This document shows, piece by piece, positions 34,690 to 45,000 of a stretch of DNA of 64,000 nucleotides. Position numbers and translations under genes: made by a program. This DNA comes from Capsicum annuum (Eukaryota; Streptophyta; Magnoliopsida; Solanales; Solanaceae), in contig NC_061115.1 in assembly GCF_002878395.1 (NCBI RefSeq), forward strand, positions 92,539,025-92,603,024. The letters run 5' to 3'. A model generated the notes under the pieces. The model saw only the letters and a list, made by a program, of their open reading frames with translations, was not told where the DNA came from and searched no databases. Each line of letters begins with the position of its first letter. Within the stretch, counting starts at the first letter, position 1.

Positions 34690-35221
34690 AGAATATAAAA
34701 GTTATGCTCACTTCAACTCCGACCTAGACTCTACTTGAGGGTACAAAGGGATTTATGGTCTCTTGTGATACATCCCCGATTGGTTTGGGCTATATTTTGA
34801 TGCAACATGGTAAGGTGGTTTCTTATGCCTCTAGACAGTAAAAGGTTCATGAGAAGAACTATCTGACTCATGACTTGAAGTTGTTAGCCATGGTATTCAC
34901 ATTGAAAATTTGGTATCACAATAAGTATGGGGTCAACGTTGATATTTTTTTTATCATAAAAGCCTATAGTATGTGTTCACTCAGAATGAGCTTAATCTAA
35001 GGAAAAGAAGATGGCTTGAGTTACTGAAGAACTATGATATGAGTCTTCACTACCATCTAGGTAAAGCTAATGTGGTTGCTGATGATCTTAGCAGCTGGTC
35101 CATGGGTAGCTTGTCATATGTGGAAAAGGATAAGAGAAAATTAGTGAAGAATATTAACTATTTGGCAAACATTGTAATTTGTCTCTTAGACTCTACGAGT
35201 GGTGGTGTGTTGGTGCAATAG
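34690..35221 (+). pseudogene. Tekay RNase H and connection remnant
   Basis: Reads FMVSCDTSPIGLGYILMQHG, KVVSYASRQ, HEKNYLTHDLKLLAMVFTLK, IWYHNKYGVNVDIFF (34750-34955). After a frameshift an 82-codon open stretch follows: RRWLELLKNYDMSLHYHLGK, ANVVADDLSSWSMGSLSYVE, ending at 35221. The CD.S..GLG box keeps its Asp. Typical of Ty3/gypsy RNase H followed by the GKANVVADALSR motif. Confidence 0.83.
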
Positions 35222-36430
35222 GTGGGGCAATCATCTCTTGGTTCAAAATTAAAGGAAAAGCAAGTAATAGATATTCTCTTGATTAAAATCAAGGATGATT
35301 TAGGTAAGAAGATGGTGATAGACTTCAAGATCGACGATGATGGTATCTTAAGGTATCAGGAGAAGTTATGTTTTCTCGATGTTGATGGATTGAGAGGCAG
35401 GGTTTTAGCTGAGGCTAACAAATCGCAGCATAAAGTTCATCCTAATTCTCCAAAGATGTATCATGACCTTTAGGTGATGTATTGGCAGAACAATATAAAA
35501 TGGGATGTATCCAACTTTGTGGCTAAGTTTATGGTGTGTCAACAAGTAACGTTGGAGAACATGAGGCCCGGTAGGCTAGTCCAAGAAATTTAACTTCATA
35601 TATGGACATGGGAAAAAATTAATATGTATTTTGTTATCGACATTCCACAATCGCGGAATCAGTGTGACTCCATTGCGGTCATCGTGGGTAGGATGGCAAA
35701 GTCTGATCTTTTCTTTCTAGTAAGGACTACTTATTATGCCGACGATTATGTGAGGTTCTTCCTCTAGGAATTTGTAAATTTTCATAGTGCGCCTGTCTCA
35801 ATTATTTCAGATTATGGTAATTAGTTCTTATCCCATTTCTGGCTGTGTTTCAGCATAGTTTTAGGATTAAAGTGAGTCTTTGTATGGCCCCACCGGCAGT
35901 CGAATGGGCAAGCTGAAAGGACTATTAAAACTTTACAAGATTTACTGTGAGACTGTGTCATTGACTATGGTAGTAGTTTGTTCGACCATTTACCTTTGAT
36001 TGAAATTTCTTATAACAATAGTTACCATTCTTGCATTGGAATAGCCTCGTTTTAGGCATAGTATTATACGAGTTGTAGATCTTCTATTGGATGGTTCAAA
36101 GTTGGTGAAAAAGAAATGTTTGGCCCAAATTTGGTTCACAAAGCTATGGAGAAGGTGAAGGTAATTAGGTATAGGCTTAAGATCGCCCAAAGTTACCAAA
36201 ACTCCTATACTGATGTGAGGCAAAGTGACTTGGAGTTTGAGGTTGGAGATTGGGTGTTGTTGAAGGTGTCTCCCATGAAGGGAGTAATGCAGTTTGGAAA
36301 GAAGGTGAAGCTCTATCCCGGGTATGTTTTCCCGTATGTGGTTTGAGAAGGGTTGTAAATATTGCAAATGAATTGGTTTTCCCCTCTAGCATGAGTTCCA
36401 CTAATTCGGTATTCCATGTGTATATGTTGT
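35222..36430 (+). pseudogene. Tekay integrase remnant
   Basis: 35222-35473 is open (KQVIDILLIKIKDDLGKKM, KIDDDGILRYQEKLCFLDVD), leading to the zinc region HKVHPNSPKMYHDL, MYWQNNIKWDVSNFVAKFMV, CQQVTLENMRPG. Only one of the two zinc-site cysteines is visible. The core reads FVIDIPQSR...VIVGRMAKSDLFF, SIISDYGN, and NGQAERTIKTLQDLL (35903-35947), with the catalytic Glu kept. The C-terminus has SYNNSYHSCIGIAS, MFGPNLVHKAMEKVKVIRYR and EVGDWVLLKVSPMKGVMQFG. The frame is broken in several places. Confidence 0.85.
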
Positions 36431-36439
36431 AAAAATGCA

Positions 36440-36601
36440 TGGCTGATTCTTCGTTGCTTGTCCCCTTGGAAACCATTGGTATTTTTGATTTTTTATCCTA
36501 TGATGAGGTACCAGTGAGGATCTTGGATCGGTAAGTTTGTCAGTTGCCAATGAAAGATGTTGCAATAGTTAAGGTTCTATGGTGGAACCAAAATTTCAAA
36601 G
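36440..36601 (+). pseudogene. Tekay chromodomain-like tail, cut
   Basis: Reads PLETIGIFDFLSYDEVPVRI, LDR.VCQLPMKDVAIVKVLW and WNQNF, then stops abruptly at 36601. The same block at 15486-15740 continues with KVEEATWEA. The cut is exactly at an LTR start (TGAACTGG), so the next element probably inserted here. Confidence 0.8.
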
Positions 36602-38779
36602 TGAACTGGTATTATCCCCAATACAACTGCCAATACTAAGGCTGACAACCCTATCGATCCCACCCATTTAAAGCTATAGTAATTCCATAAAAGCCTCTAA
36701 CCAAAAGAATACTAAAATTCAATTAGGACATGACCCTAACTATAGCCAAAACCAATATCCATAAATAAAGTAAAGAATGAAATAACATCCATTACTATAT
36801 AGGAGAAGTAGAAAGGTCGGTTCCTAATTACATGGGGATACAGCTACCTGAAGATGGGTTAGTGGGTAAACGCTAGCATAAACTTAGGATAAGGATAAAA
36901 TAATGCTAACCAGTAAAACCAAGTAAACTAACCACATGCATACAAACAATACATATAAACCATATTGAAAAAGGTAATTGGCTTTAGCATTGCTTTAAAA
37001 CCATTAACCTGGGTATGTGTAGCTTAACTATCCTTAACCACCTATGGGCTATATGGGTCTAGAGTAAACCCCTTAATGGGCCACAATACGTGTAGCTTCA
37101 CGAACCAAAGATACCGTAAGAGTAATGGATTCCCAAGTACCCTTACACTCTATGATACATATCTACGGTGTACTTTGAGGATTCTCATATACCTTATAGT
37201 ATCATAAAAAGGTCACCATGACTTACCCCTTATGTCGACAAAAATGTGTTTGCTGTATTTGTTTACAGAGCTCCCACTTTCATGGTAAGCTATCACACCC
37301 CGCCATTATTGCCCAAATAAAACTGTTTCTAATAAAACAATGCATTATTCCATTTATTATTAACCAAGGCTATTAATAGTGGTATCATCACACCAACTAT
37401 AACTTGCAAGTATTGCCCTTAGGAAAGCCTTCAAAGGTAAAGGTATTCTTGTGTGCCTATTTACCAAGTTACCTTTGGGGAGTCTCATGTACCCTATAAG
37501 TGTTCCATTATTATGTTTTCTTGGGGGAGTCCTATGTACACCACAAGTTGTTCATTAACATCTTTACTTAGGGCATTCCATTGTACCTCAGAAGTAGTTT
37601 AATTAACCATAACCATGCCTGCCAAACCATTCCATTTAACCATTCTAAACTATTAATACCATTTAGGGTTACACTACCAAACTATACCATGCAATAGTTC
37701 CAATAAAAGTTTAATAATATAGAAAAATCGTTCTCATATGCATTTATCAAACATATTGTGGGCATAGTATTTCCAAAACTAAAATAAAATAACAATTAAC
37801 CATCCCATGTAACCGAGTATCCAAAAAACCTTTTAAACATGTAAATACATAATTAAAACATTGTAAAACCATAACAAAGCAATTATACCTAAAAGCCCCA
37901 ACAATTATTTAAAAACCTAAAACCATTTAACAGTTATGCCATTAAAAAAATTTACAAAATATGCCTTTAGTTGGAACTAACAAAAAGGGAAGGAGTACAT
38001 ACCTTAAATTGAGTAGATGATGGAGAGATGCCACCAACATAAGCCCCAAATTATTCCTTAAGATGAAACCCTAGCTTCTTTATCCCAAAAGTCATAGAGA
38101 AAATTAGAGACTGTTTTCTAAGTGTTAATATAATAAGGCAAATAACCTCCCAAGTGAGTTAAAATCCGTAGGGCTTTATTTGGTTAATTGGGGAAATGTC
38201 TAGATTTCCCTCACATTAATTACACTAAAATCCCATTAGAGGGATATAACTATCTATACCAGTCATACCCTCTAATATGAGTCATACCCTCTAATACGAG
38301 TGGTGCCCATCAATCATATCCAAGGCTATCTTTATTGGACCAAACACTTTCTACGGTACGGCTTACCCTAAACCATGTCGTATTCTTGATTAAGACTGGT
38401 AACCATTATCCGTACCCCTAGCAAAAAAAATCCAAGAGGATTGAACACTGCCCACCGTATGAGTCTATGATATGACTTATACCTTAGCATAGCGCTCATG
38501 GTGAGCCTTTCGTACTATGATTGAATTTGACTACCAAGTTTAGGATTAAGTAAAGGAAGGACCCAAAACAAACGACCTATGTCTACCAATACGAATCATA
38601 CCATCCAAGTCATAGCCATTCAAGAAACCAAATCCAACCCACCAGCCAATACTGGTCATCATATGATTAACCCATACCACTTGTATTTTAGTGTACGACT
38701 CATTTTCCCTTGTCGTACCCTATCCAGATACAAGAAATCTATGAAATGTTATAAGGGCTAGAAACCTAATGTTGTTTAG
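36602..38779 (-). repeat. 3' LTR, family B copy 1
   Basis: Plus-strand start TGAACTGGTATTATCCCC; right edge next to CTCCCCCACTAGG. It aligns along its length with 59591-61825. It carries a private 19-base tandem duplication (38262-38299) and lacks the 59800-59830 segment of the other copy. Left flank: CAAAG (36597-36601). Confidence 0.85.
38262..38299. repeat. 19-bp tandem duplication in LTR
   Basis: GTCATACCCTCTAATATGA is followed directly by GTCATACCCTCTAATACGA, one mismatch. The sister LTR at about 61330 has a single unit. Confidence 0.85.
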
Positions 38780-38780
38780 T

Positions 38781-38790
38781 CTCCCCCACT
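38781..38790 (-). other. Polypurine tract, family B copy 1
   Basis: The minus strand reads AGTGGGGGAG directly before the LTR. The same tract is present at 61828-61838. Confidence 0.7.
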
Positions 38791-38983
38791 AGGAACATTA
38801 GTCCCCTAATGATGGACAAGGTAGGTATACGTATCATATATGCCCCTTAGATGCCTCTACTCTTATCTTTAAGAAAGAGACAATGATATCCAATAATTTC
38901 ATTTTCGTAATCAAATATCAATCCAACCTTTAACCAAATAGAAAATAAGGATGCAAAGATATTAGTCTTTCCATTAAAAAAGT

Positions 38984-39229
38984 TTAAAAACAAAAGTATG
39001 TTGAAGAAAACATACCTTCCGCATGAATCTCAGGAGTAGAAAATAGATGTGGATAATTTGACTTTATGTTCTCCTTGGCTTCCCATATAGCCTCTTCCAC
39101 TCTTTGGTATTGCCATAGAACCTTAATTGAGGCCATATCTTTGGTCTGTAACCAATGAATCTTCCTATATAAGATCTCAAACGGGACCCCTTCATAAGAA
39201 AGAGAACCTGAGATACCCAAGCCCACCAA
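38984..39229 (-). pseudogene. Chromodomain-like tail, family B copy 1
   Basis: An open 81-codon stretch: GLGISGSLSYEGVPFEILYR, KIHWLQTKDMASIKVLWQYQ, RVEEAIWEAKENIKSNYPHL. It is the Tekay C-terminal block ending in the typical YPHLF. It lies about 200 bases before the polypurine tract, as in the family. Confidence 0.82.
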
Positions 39230-39349
39230 AGCAATTTCCTAAGAAGGGTCACCAAGACACTTCCGTAATATCGATACATAAAATACCAGATGAATAGAGC
39301 TAAACCTATAAGGAAACTCAAATTCATAAGCCATTTTACCAACTTTCAA

Positions 39350-40220
39350 CAAAATAACATATGGACCAATAAACTGGGGACTAGGCTTTCCCTCTCTACC
39401 AAGTATCTATGCCTAATCTCAAACTGGGAGATACCTTTATGAACACCTTATCGCTAATATAAAACTCCAAGTATCTATGCCTTACATCCGCTTAGTACTT
39501 TTTACTACTTTGGTTAGCCTTAATCCTATCCTCAATCACCTACAGCATTTCCATAGCCTAATAAACCAAAGCTGTACCAAACATATCCACCTCACCAATC
39601 TTAAACCACCAATGTGGGATCTACATCTCCTACTATATAATTCCTTGTAAGTGGCTATTTAAATACTAGAATGGTAAATATTATTATTAGCAAACTGTAC
39701 AAGAGGTAGATACTCAATTGAATTATCACCAAAGTCAATCACACATGTAGGAAGCATATCCTCTAATATATGAATAGTTCTTTCTACTTGCCTATCCATG
39801 TGAGGATGAAAGCAGTACTTAGACTAACCAAAGTACCCAATCACTTCTAAAATAACCACCAAAAGTGAGATTAAAATTGCATACAACAATTAGAGATAAT
39901 CAAATTTAGTCCTCACTGGAAAGAAGTGAGAGGTCATTTTCAACTATCCATGATGACTCAAATTGAATCAAATTAATTCTAAGACAAAGGAAAAGCAGTA
40001 ACAAAATTCATATTGATTACCTCTCATTTAGATTTAGGTAACTCAATTTCTTGATATAACCCACCAAGACTTTTGTGCTCAAATTTAACTTTTTGGAACA
40101 CCATGCACTTGGCTACAAAATCAACCAGATCCTTCTTTATAACATTCCACCATTATATTTTGTTAAGATGATAATATTTTGTTGTCGGGATGGGATTAAT
40201 ATTATAGCGTGATTCAAGTA
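39350..40220 (-). pseudogene. Integrase remnant, family B copy 1
   Basis: The minus strand shows DLVDFVAKCMVFQKVKFEHK, SLGGLYQEIELPKSK (40130-40025), a short core trace at 39950-39890, and a C-terminal GFKIGEVDMFGTA-type segment at about 39600. The second zinc-site Cys is Phe. Heavily broken. The equivalent block in the sister copy is 62300-63290. Confidence 0.7.
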
Positions 40221-40638
40221 CCTCAACCAAAACCCTTTGTCACAAACCATCGACATTAGGAACACACAACCTTTCTTGGTATTATCATGTACAATCACCA
40301 CTGATTTAGATAGCATCACCTACTGTACACTAACATTACTCTTGAGATTCATCAGGATAGGATCTAACACTTTGTTCTCCTTCATCTCTATACTAAGAGA
40401 TGACCTAATTATTTCCTATACCATTACCCCTCCCTCAATAGAGTCCAAAAGATGAACTCTAAATTAAACAATTGATTAGTATACTTTACCAATTCCATCA
40501 TTCATTTCTCCACATGATCCAAACTTGTTATAGATAATCAGTTAATAGCATCAATTACCATATTAGCTTTATCTGGGTGATAGTGAAGACTCATATCATA
40601 GTCCTTTAGAAGCTCTAACCATTTTCTTTGCCTTAGAT

Positions 40639-41036
40639 TTATCTCTCTCTAAGTGAACACATAAGTAAACTCTTATGATCAGAAAATATTTCTACATACA
40701 CTTTATACAAATAATACCTCAAGGTTTTCAAATAAACAACCACCACTAATAGCTCCAGGTCATGAGTAGGATAATTCCTTTTAGGAACCTTCAACTTCTT
40801 AGAAGAATAGGAAAACACATTCCCATGCTGCATTAAAACATAACCAAGTCCCACCCAGGATACATCACAATAAATAACAAACCCCTTCGTACCTTCTGGC
40901 AAGGTCAAAACTGGACCCAAAAATCATTTATTTTTAAGCTACATAAAACTTCTTTCACCCACTTCTGACCAAGTAAACCTTACCTTATTCTGAGTTAACT
41001 TAGTGTCAGCTATAGTAAAAAAACCCTCCACAAACC
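40639..41036 (-). pseudogene. RT end and RNase H remnant, family B copy 1
   Basis: From 41036 in sense: RFVEGFFTIADTKLTQNKVR, FTWSEVGERSF, then from 40920 LGPVLTLPEGTKGFVIYCDV, SWVGLGYVLMQHGNVFSYSS, KKLKVPKRNYPTHDLELLVV, YYLYKVYVEIFSDHKSL. The CD.SWVGLG box keeps its first Asp. The trace begins exactly at the head-to-head junction. Confidence 0.82.
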
Positions 41037-41045
41037 TTAGCTCCA

Positions 41046-41520
41046 AGTTTGTGGTTTATTGTGATATATCTCAAGTAGGTCTTGGTTGTTTGTTGATCAA
41101 ACATAGAAAGGTGATTGCCTATGCTTCAAAGTATTTAAAGGTTCAAGAGAGAAATTATCCTTTCCAGGATTTGGTGATATTCGCATTTGTGTTTACTTTG
41201 AAAATATGGTGGCATTATTTATATGGTGTTCACATAGATATTTTTCTCATCACAAAAGTCGTCAGTACATATTTACTAAGAAAAAGCTTAATCTAAGATA
41301 GAGGAGATGGCTTGAGCTTCTTAAGAATTATGATATGAGTCTTCACTACCACCTAGGTAAGGCTAACATAGTTAGTGATACTCTTAGAAGGTATTCCATG
41401 TGTAGTTTGGATCATGTCAAGGAAGGAAAGTGGAAATTAGTGAAGAATATTCACTGCTTGGATAATTTTGGAGTTTTTATCTTCGACTCCAAGTATTGTA
41501 GTACGTTCTATAAGAAGTGA
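41046..41520 (+). pseudogene. RNase H remnant, plus-strand family B
   Basis: Reads SSKFVVYCDISQVGLGCLLI, KHRKVIAYASKYLKVQERNY, LYGVHIDIFLITKVV (41034-41270). After a frameshift it continues with MSLHYHLGKANIVSDTLRRY and MCSLDHVKEGKWKLVKNIH (41335-41520). Compared with 40920-40639 the protein is clearly diverged, so the two inverted halves are different copies, not one recent duplication. Confidence 0.8.
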
Positions 41521-42640
41521 TTCAATTGTCTCTAGGAGAAGATATTAAGGATAATCAAGTGTTGGATAATATCTTTATAAAAATCAAGAGTCATATTGGT
41601 GGGCCAAAGGTGGCGATGTTTGAGATCACTAGTAATGGTACTTTATGCTACCAAGGGAGGTTGTATGTTCTTGATGTCATAGTTTGGGACAAAGAGTTTT
41701 GGTAGAGGCATATAAGTCATACTATGTTGTTCATCCCAGCTTAACAAACATGTATTATAATCTCAAGAAGATCTAGTGGTGGAATTATATAAAGAAGGAT
41801 GTGGTTGATTTGATTGCCAACCGCATGGTGTATCAATAGGTTAAGGTAGAGCACATAAGGCCTAGTGGGTTGTATCAACAAAAAGAGTTGCTCGAATGGA
41901 AGTGAAAGATGATCAATATGGATTTTGTTAATAGTGTTCCTTGATCTCGAACTAATTTGACTTGATTTGGGTCATTGTGAATAGGTTGACTAAGTCTACT
42001 CACTTCTTGCCAATGTGTACTCCCTTTTTGGTTGAAGATTATATGAAGTTATATCTTCAACAGATTGTGAAGCTGCATGGGGTACCTGTCCCATTTTTTA
42101 TCGTGGTACACAGTTTATGTCTCATTTTTTGCTGTCTTTCTAGAAAGTGTTGAGCACTATAGTCAGTCTAACTACTTCTTTTTATGAATATACTTATAGG
42201 AAAGAAAAGAGAACTATTAAAAGATTAGAGGATATGATTTAGGCCTTTGTGATTGACTATGTAACCAATTGGGTTGACCATCTACCTTTGGTGGAGTTTG
42301 CGTAAAAAAATAGCTACTATATTAGTATTTGTATGGCCTCTTTTTAGATGTTATATGGTAGAAGTGATAGATCTCCTATTTTTTGGTTTGATCTTCGTAA
42401 GGCAAACATGTTGTGATAGGATTAGGCTTATCAAGCCTCGGAGAAGGTCAAGGTGATTTTTGATAGGCTTAAGGCTTCCCAAAATAGCCAAAAGTCCTAG
42501 GCGAATGTTAGGTGTAGAGACTTAGAGTTTGAGGTTTGGAATAGGGTGTTCCTTAAATTTTCTCTCATAAAGGAAGTAGTGTGGTTTGGCAAGAAGGTGA
42601 AACTCAGTTCTTGGTTCATTGGTGCTTATGTGATTTTTTG
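41521..42640 (+). pseudogene. Integrase remnant, plus-strand family B
   Basis: QVLDNIFIKIKSHIGGPKVA and GTLCYQGRLYVLDV lead to a zinc region with YNLKKI.WWNYIKKDVVDLI and VKVEHIRPSGL (41755-41870). The core reads VNRLTKSTHFLPMCTPFLVE, DYMKLYLQQIVKLHGVPVP (41970-42095), then a broken KRTIKRLEDMI (about 42200). The C-terminus reads LPLVEFA and PREGQGDF-type traces. Many stops. Confidence 0.75.
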
Positions 42641-42642
42641 AA

Positions 42643-42930
42643 GTGTTGGTAATGTTGCTTATGAGTTGCTTAAGGAAGTCTATTATAGATCCTTCTTCGA
42701 TTATTCCTATAGGTGGATTAGGTATTTTGGATTCTCACTCTTATGAAAAGGTCCAGTTTGAGATATTAGATAGGCAAGTTCATTGGTTGTGGACCAAGCA
42801 GGTGTCCTTAATTAAGGTACTATGGCAAAACCATATGGTTGAAGAAGCTACTTAGGATGTAGAAGAGGACATGAGGTCTAAGTATCCGTATCTGTTTTCA
42901 TCTTCTGGAATTCGTACGGATGGTATCTGT
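42643..42930 (+). pseudogene. Chromodomain-like tail, plus-strand family B
   Basis: SIIPIGGLGILDSHSYEKVQ, FEILDRQVHWLWTKQVSLIK, VLWQNHMVEEAT, stop, DVEEDMRSKYPYLFSSSGIR. The Tekay C-terminal block with one in-frame stop and YPYLF for YPHLF. Confidence 0.82.
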
Positions 42931-43096
42931 TCTTTAGCACATCTTTATTTTCTGTGTTTGTTAAAGAAAAGATTAACATCTTTGCATTATTATTTTCAAA
43001 CTTTGTCAAAAGGATGTTTGATAAGTAAAATGACTCTGTGTATGGTTACCCCTACTTTGTCCGTCATTTAAGAACAAATGATCGTAACTGGGAAGA

Positions 43097-44318
43097 TAGA
43101 AACATCTTAGGTTTTGACTATTTGAAAATTTCCTAGAATTCCACTCTGTAGACATAATATGACTCATGTGTATGAGTCATATATTGGGGTAAGAGTGGCA
43201 TGGACCTATCGTATATTGACCAGTGTTAGTTGGTAAGATAGTTTTGTACACTAGAATAGGTATAAATTAGGGGTATAAGTGTAGAGCTTTGTAAGAATGA
43301 TATTAGGGACTCGTATGGTGGACAGTGTTTGATACTCCTGGTATTTGATTTTGAAAGGGATAATGGTCATTGTTATGATTAATATACTTTGGTTACCACT
43401 TTGTTAGATGAGTCTTATACGTGACAGTGTTTGAACCAAGGTTGAGGCTTGGATACCACTTCGTAGAGGAGGGTATGATGCGTACGAGTAAGTCGTATCC
43501 CTGTGATGGGATTTTTAAGAGGTTTAAGTGGGAGTATTCTAGTCATTTCCCTACATACCCTAACTAGGTTCCACGACTTCTAATACACTTTGAAGGTTAT
43601 TTACCCTATTATTCTATTCATTAACACTTAGAAACTATTCAAAAACACTCAATAATTCTCTCAACAGCTTTTAGGGCAAGAAGGTTAGGGTTTCATATTG
43701 ATAATTGCTTTGGGGCTTGTCTTGGTGATTTTTTTAATTCAAGTCTTCGGTATAAGGGATGATTCTCTTTCGTCATTCTTAATTAACAAAAGGTATGGTT
43801 TATATGATTGATTTCATAGTTTTACTATTTCATGATTGTAGTTTCCAACTATTATTTGGGATTTTTGATATTAAATGCTTGGTCATGGTTTCCTATGGTT
43901 TTAATTATGCTTTGATGTGCATTAATGGTGGTGTTGGATAATTGTATTTTAAGGTAATGGTTTAATGGTCTTTGAAATTGGTTTTCGTTATTTTATGCCC
44001 CTATGGTGTTTGATAAAATACTTATAAAGATATGTTCATTACATTGACTTCTTTTAATGGAACCCTTGCATGTTATAAACTTGGTAAAGGAATTATACAC
44101 GGTTTAAATGGTTTGGAAAGGCAAAAGGATAAATGGTTACGCTTGTAGAGAACATAAAAGACTCCTTAATGGTTTAATATAGTATATAGAAAAGGGACTT
44201 GAAATTCTGCTTAACCTAAATGGTTTGTCAATGGATATTACTTTCAAAGGAAGGGGTGGTATATTAGCCTTGGTTAATAAAATGGTTAGTTATTTGGAAA
44301 TGGTTTTAATTGGATATT
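43097..44318 (+). repeat. Partial 3' LTR, plus-strand family B
   Basis: Begins near TAGAAACATCTTAGG, matching the family start TGAAACATATTAGG. It contains the GACTCGTATGG and GCGTACGAGTAAGTCG motifs of U3, and ends around the AGCCTTGGTTAATAA block that lies in the middle of complete family LTRs. About the last third is missing, replaced by Athila coding sequence at about 44319. Confidence 0.7.
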
Positions 44319-44319
44319 A

Positions 44320-45000
44320 ATGGATGATTATGCAGATATTTCGAAGAAAGAAGACAAAAAGGAAGAGGAAGTAGTATTGAAAGAAATGCCAAGACCACCA
44401 CGTCCATTTCCTCAGAGATTAAAGAAGAAAGTGGATAACGAGAAATTTAGCAAAGTCATGGCAATACTAAAGCAAATGACGGTGAATGTACCATTGATTG
44501 AAGCACTTGAGAAAATCCCAAACTATGCTAAATTTATAAAGGAATTGTTAACAAAGAAGCGGAAGGTAAGCTGTGAGCCGGTGGACAACATCCACCACTG
44601 TAGTGCTATTTCTTCATAATCCTTAATGCAGAAAAAGCTTGACCTTGGAGCATTTACTATTCCATGCACAGTTGGGTCCATGAAGTTTACCAAATCTTTA
44701 TGTGACTTAGTAGCAAGCATTAATCTGATGCCACTTGATATCTACAATAAGCTTGGATTGGGGGAAACTTCCCACACAACAATGTGTCTTGTGATGGCAG
44801 ATAGATCAATGAAGTGACAAGTTGGTATATTGCATGTTGTGAGATTAAAAGTGGATGCCTTTATTCTACCTGCAGATTTTTTGATATTGGATTGTGATGT
44901 TGATTTTGAGGTAGCCATTATTTTGGGTAGACAATTATTAGCCACGGAAAGAGTATTTGTTGATGTGGAGCTCAATGAGATTAAGTTTAGGAATATTCTA
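44320..45000 (+). pseudogene. Athila gag C-terminus and protease
   Basis: Reads PRPPRPFPQRLKKKVDNEKF, VNVPLIEALEKIPNYAKFIK, ELLTKKRKV: the gag-to-protease linker of Athila. Then, after one stop at about 44618, QKKLDLGAFTIPCTVGSMKF, TKSLCDLVASINLMPLDIYN and ADFLILDCDVDFEVAIILGR, ATERVFVDVELNEIKF. The protease active site DLGAS reads DLVAS, so the Gly is lost. The reading frame is the same throughout (first base of codons at 44320, 44626 and 44830), with stops at about 44618 and 44815. Confidence 0.85.

Larger units (their letters stand above)
29587..36601 (+). mobile_element. Tekay-type Ty3/gypsy element, 3' truncated
   Basis: The plus-strand order is: 5' LTR (29587-about 31793), primer site (31799), gag (32004-33360), protease, RT, RNase H, integrase and the chromodomain-like tail, which breaks off at 36601 where another LTR begins (TGAACTGG at 36602). 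The 3' LTR is missing. It is related to, but clearly different from, the element at 13138-22437. Its RT FIDD and integrase GQAERT boxes are still intact in codon terms, although stops and frameshifts are frequent. Confidence 0.85.
36602..41036 (-). mobile_element. 3' half of a Tekay element (family B), minus strand
   Basis: In sense order (high to low) it holds the RT end (41036-40925), RNase H (40920-40639), integrase (about 40220-39350), chromodomain-like tail (39229-38984), purine tract and 3' LTR (38779-36602). Nothing upstream of the RT end is present: at about 41036 it meets a plus-strand RNase H head to head. Its LTR is closely similar to 59591-61825, so those two copies belong to one family. 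Confidence 0.82.
41037..44318 (+). mobile_element. 3' half of a Tekay element (family B), plus strand
   Basis: Plus-strand RNase H (41046-41500), integrase (41520-42640), chromodomain-like tail (42643-42930), purine-rich tract (about 43086-43096) and an incomplete 3' LTR (43097-44318). The LTR shares blocks with 36602-38779 read in reverse (for example GGACTCGTA.GGTGG.CAGT and AGCCTTGGTTAATAA). It is truncated on both sides: by the inverted partner at 41036 and by the Athila fragment at 44319. Confidence 0.78.

Noticed and set aside
35990..36367. 125-codon minus-strand frame
   Set aside because: Antisense of the Tekay integrase C-terminus, whose conserved blocks are clear on the plus strand.
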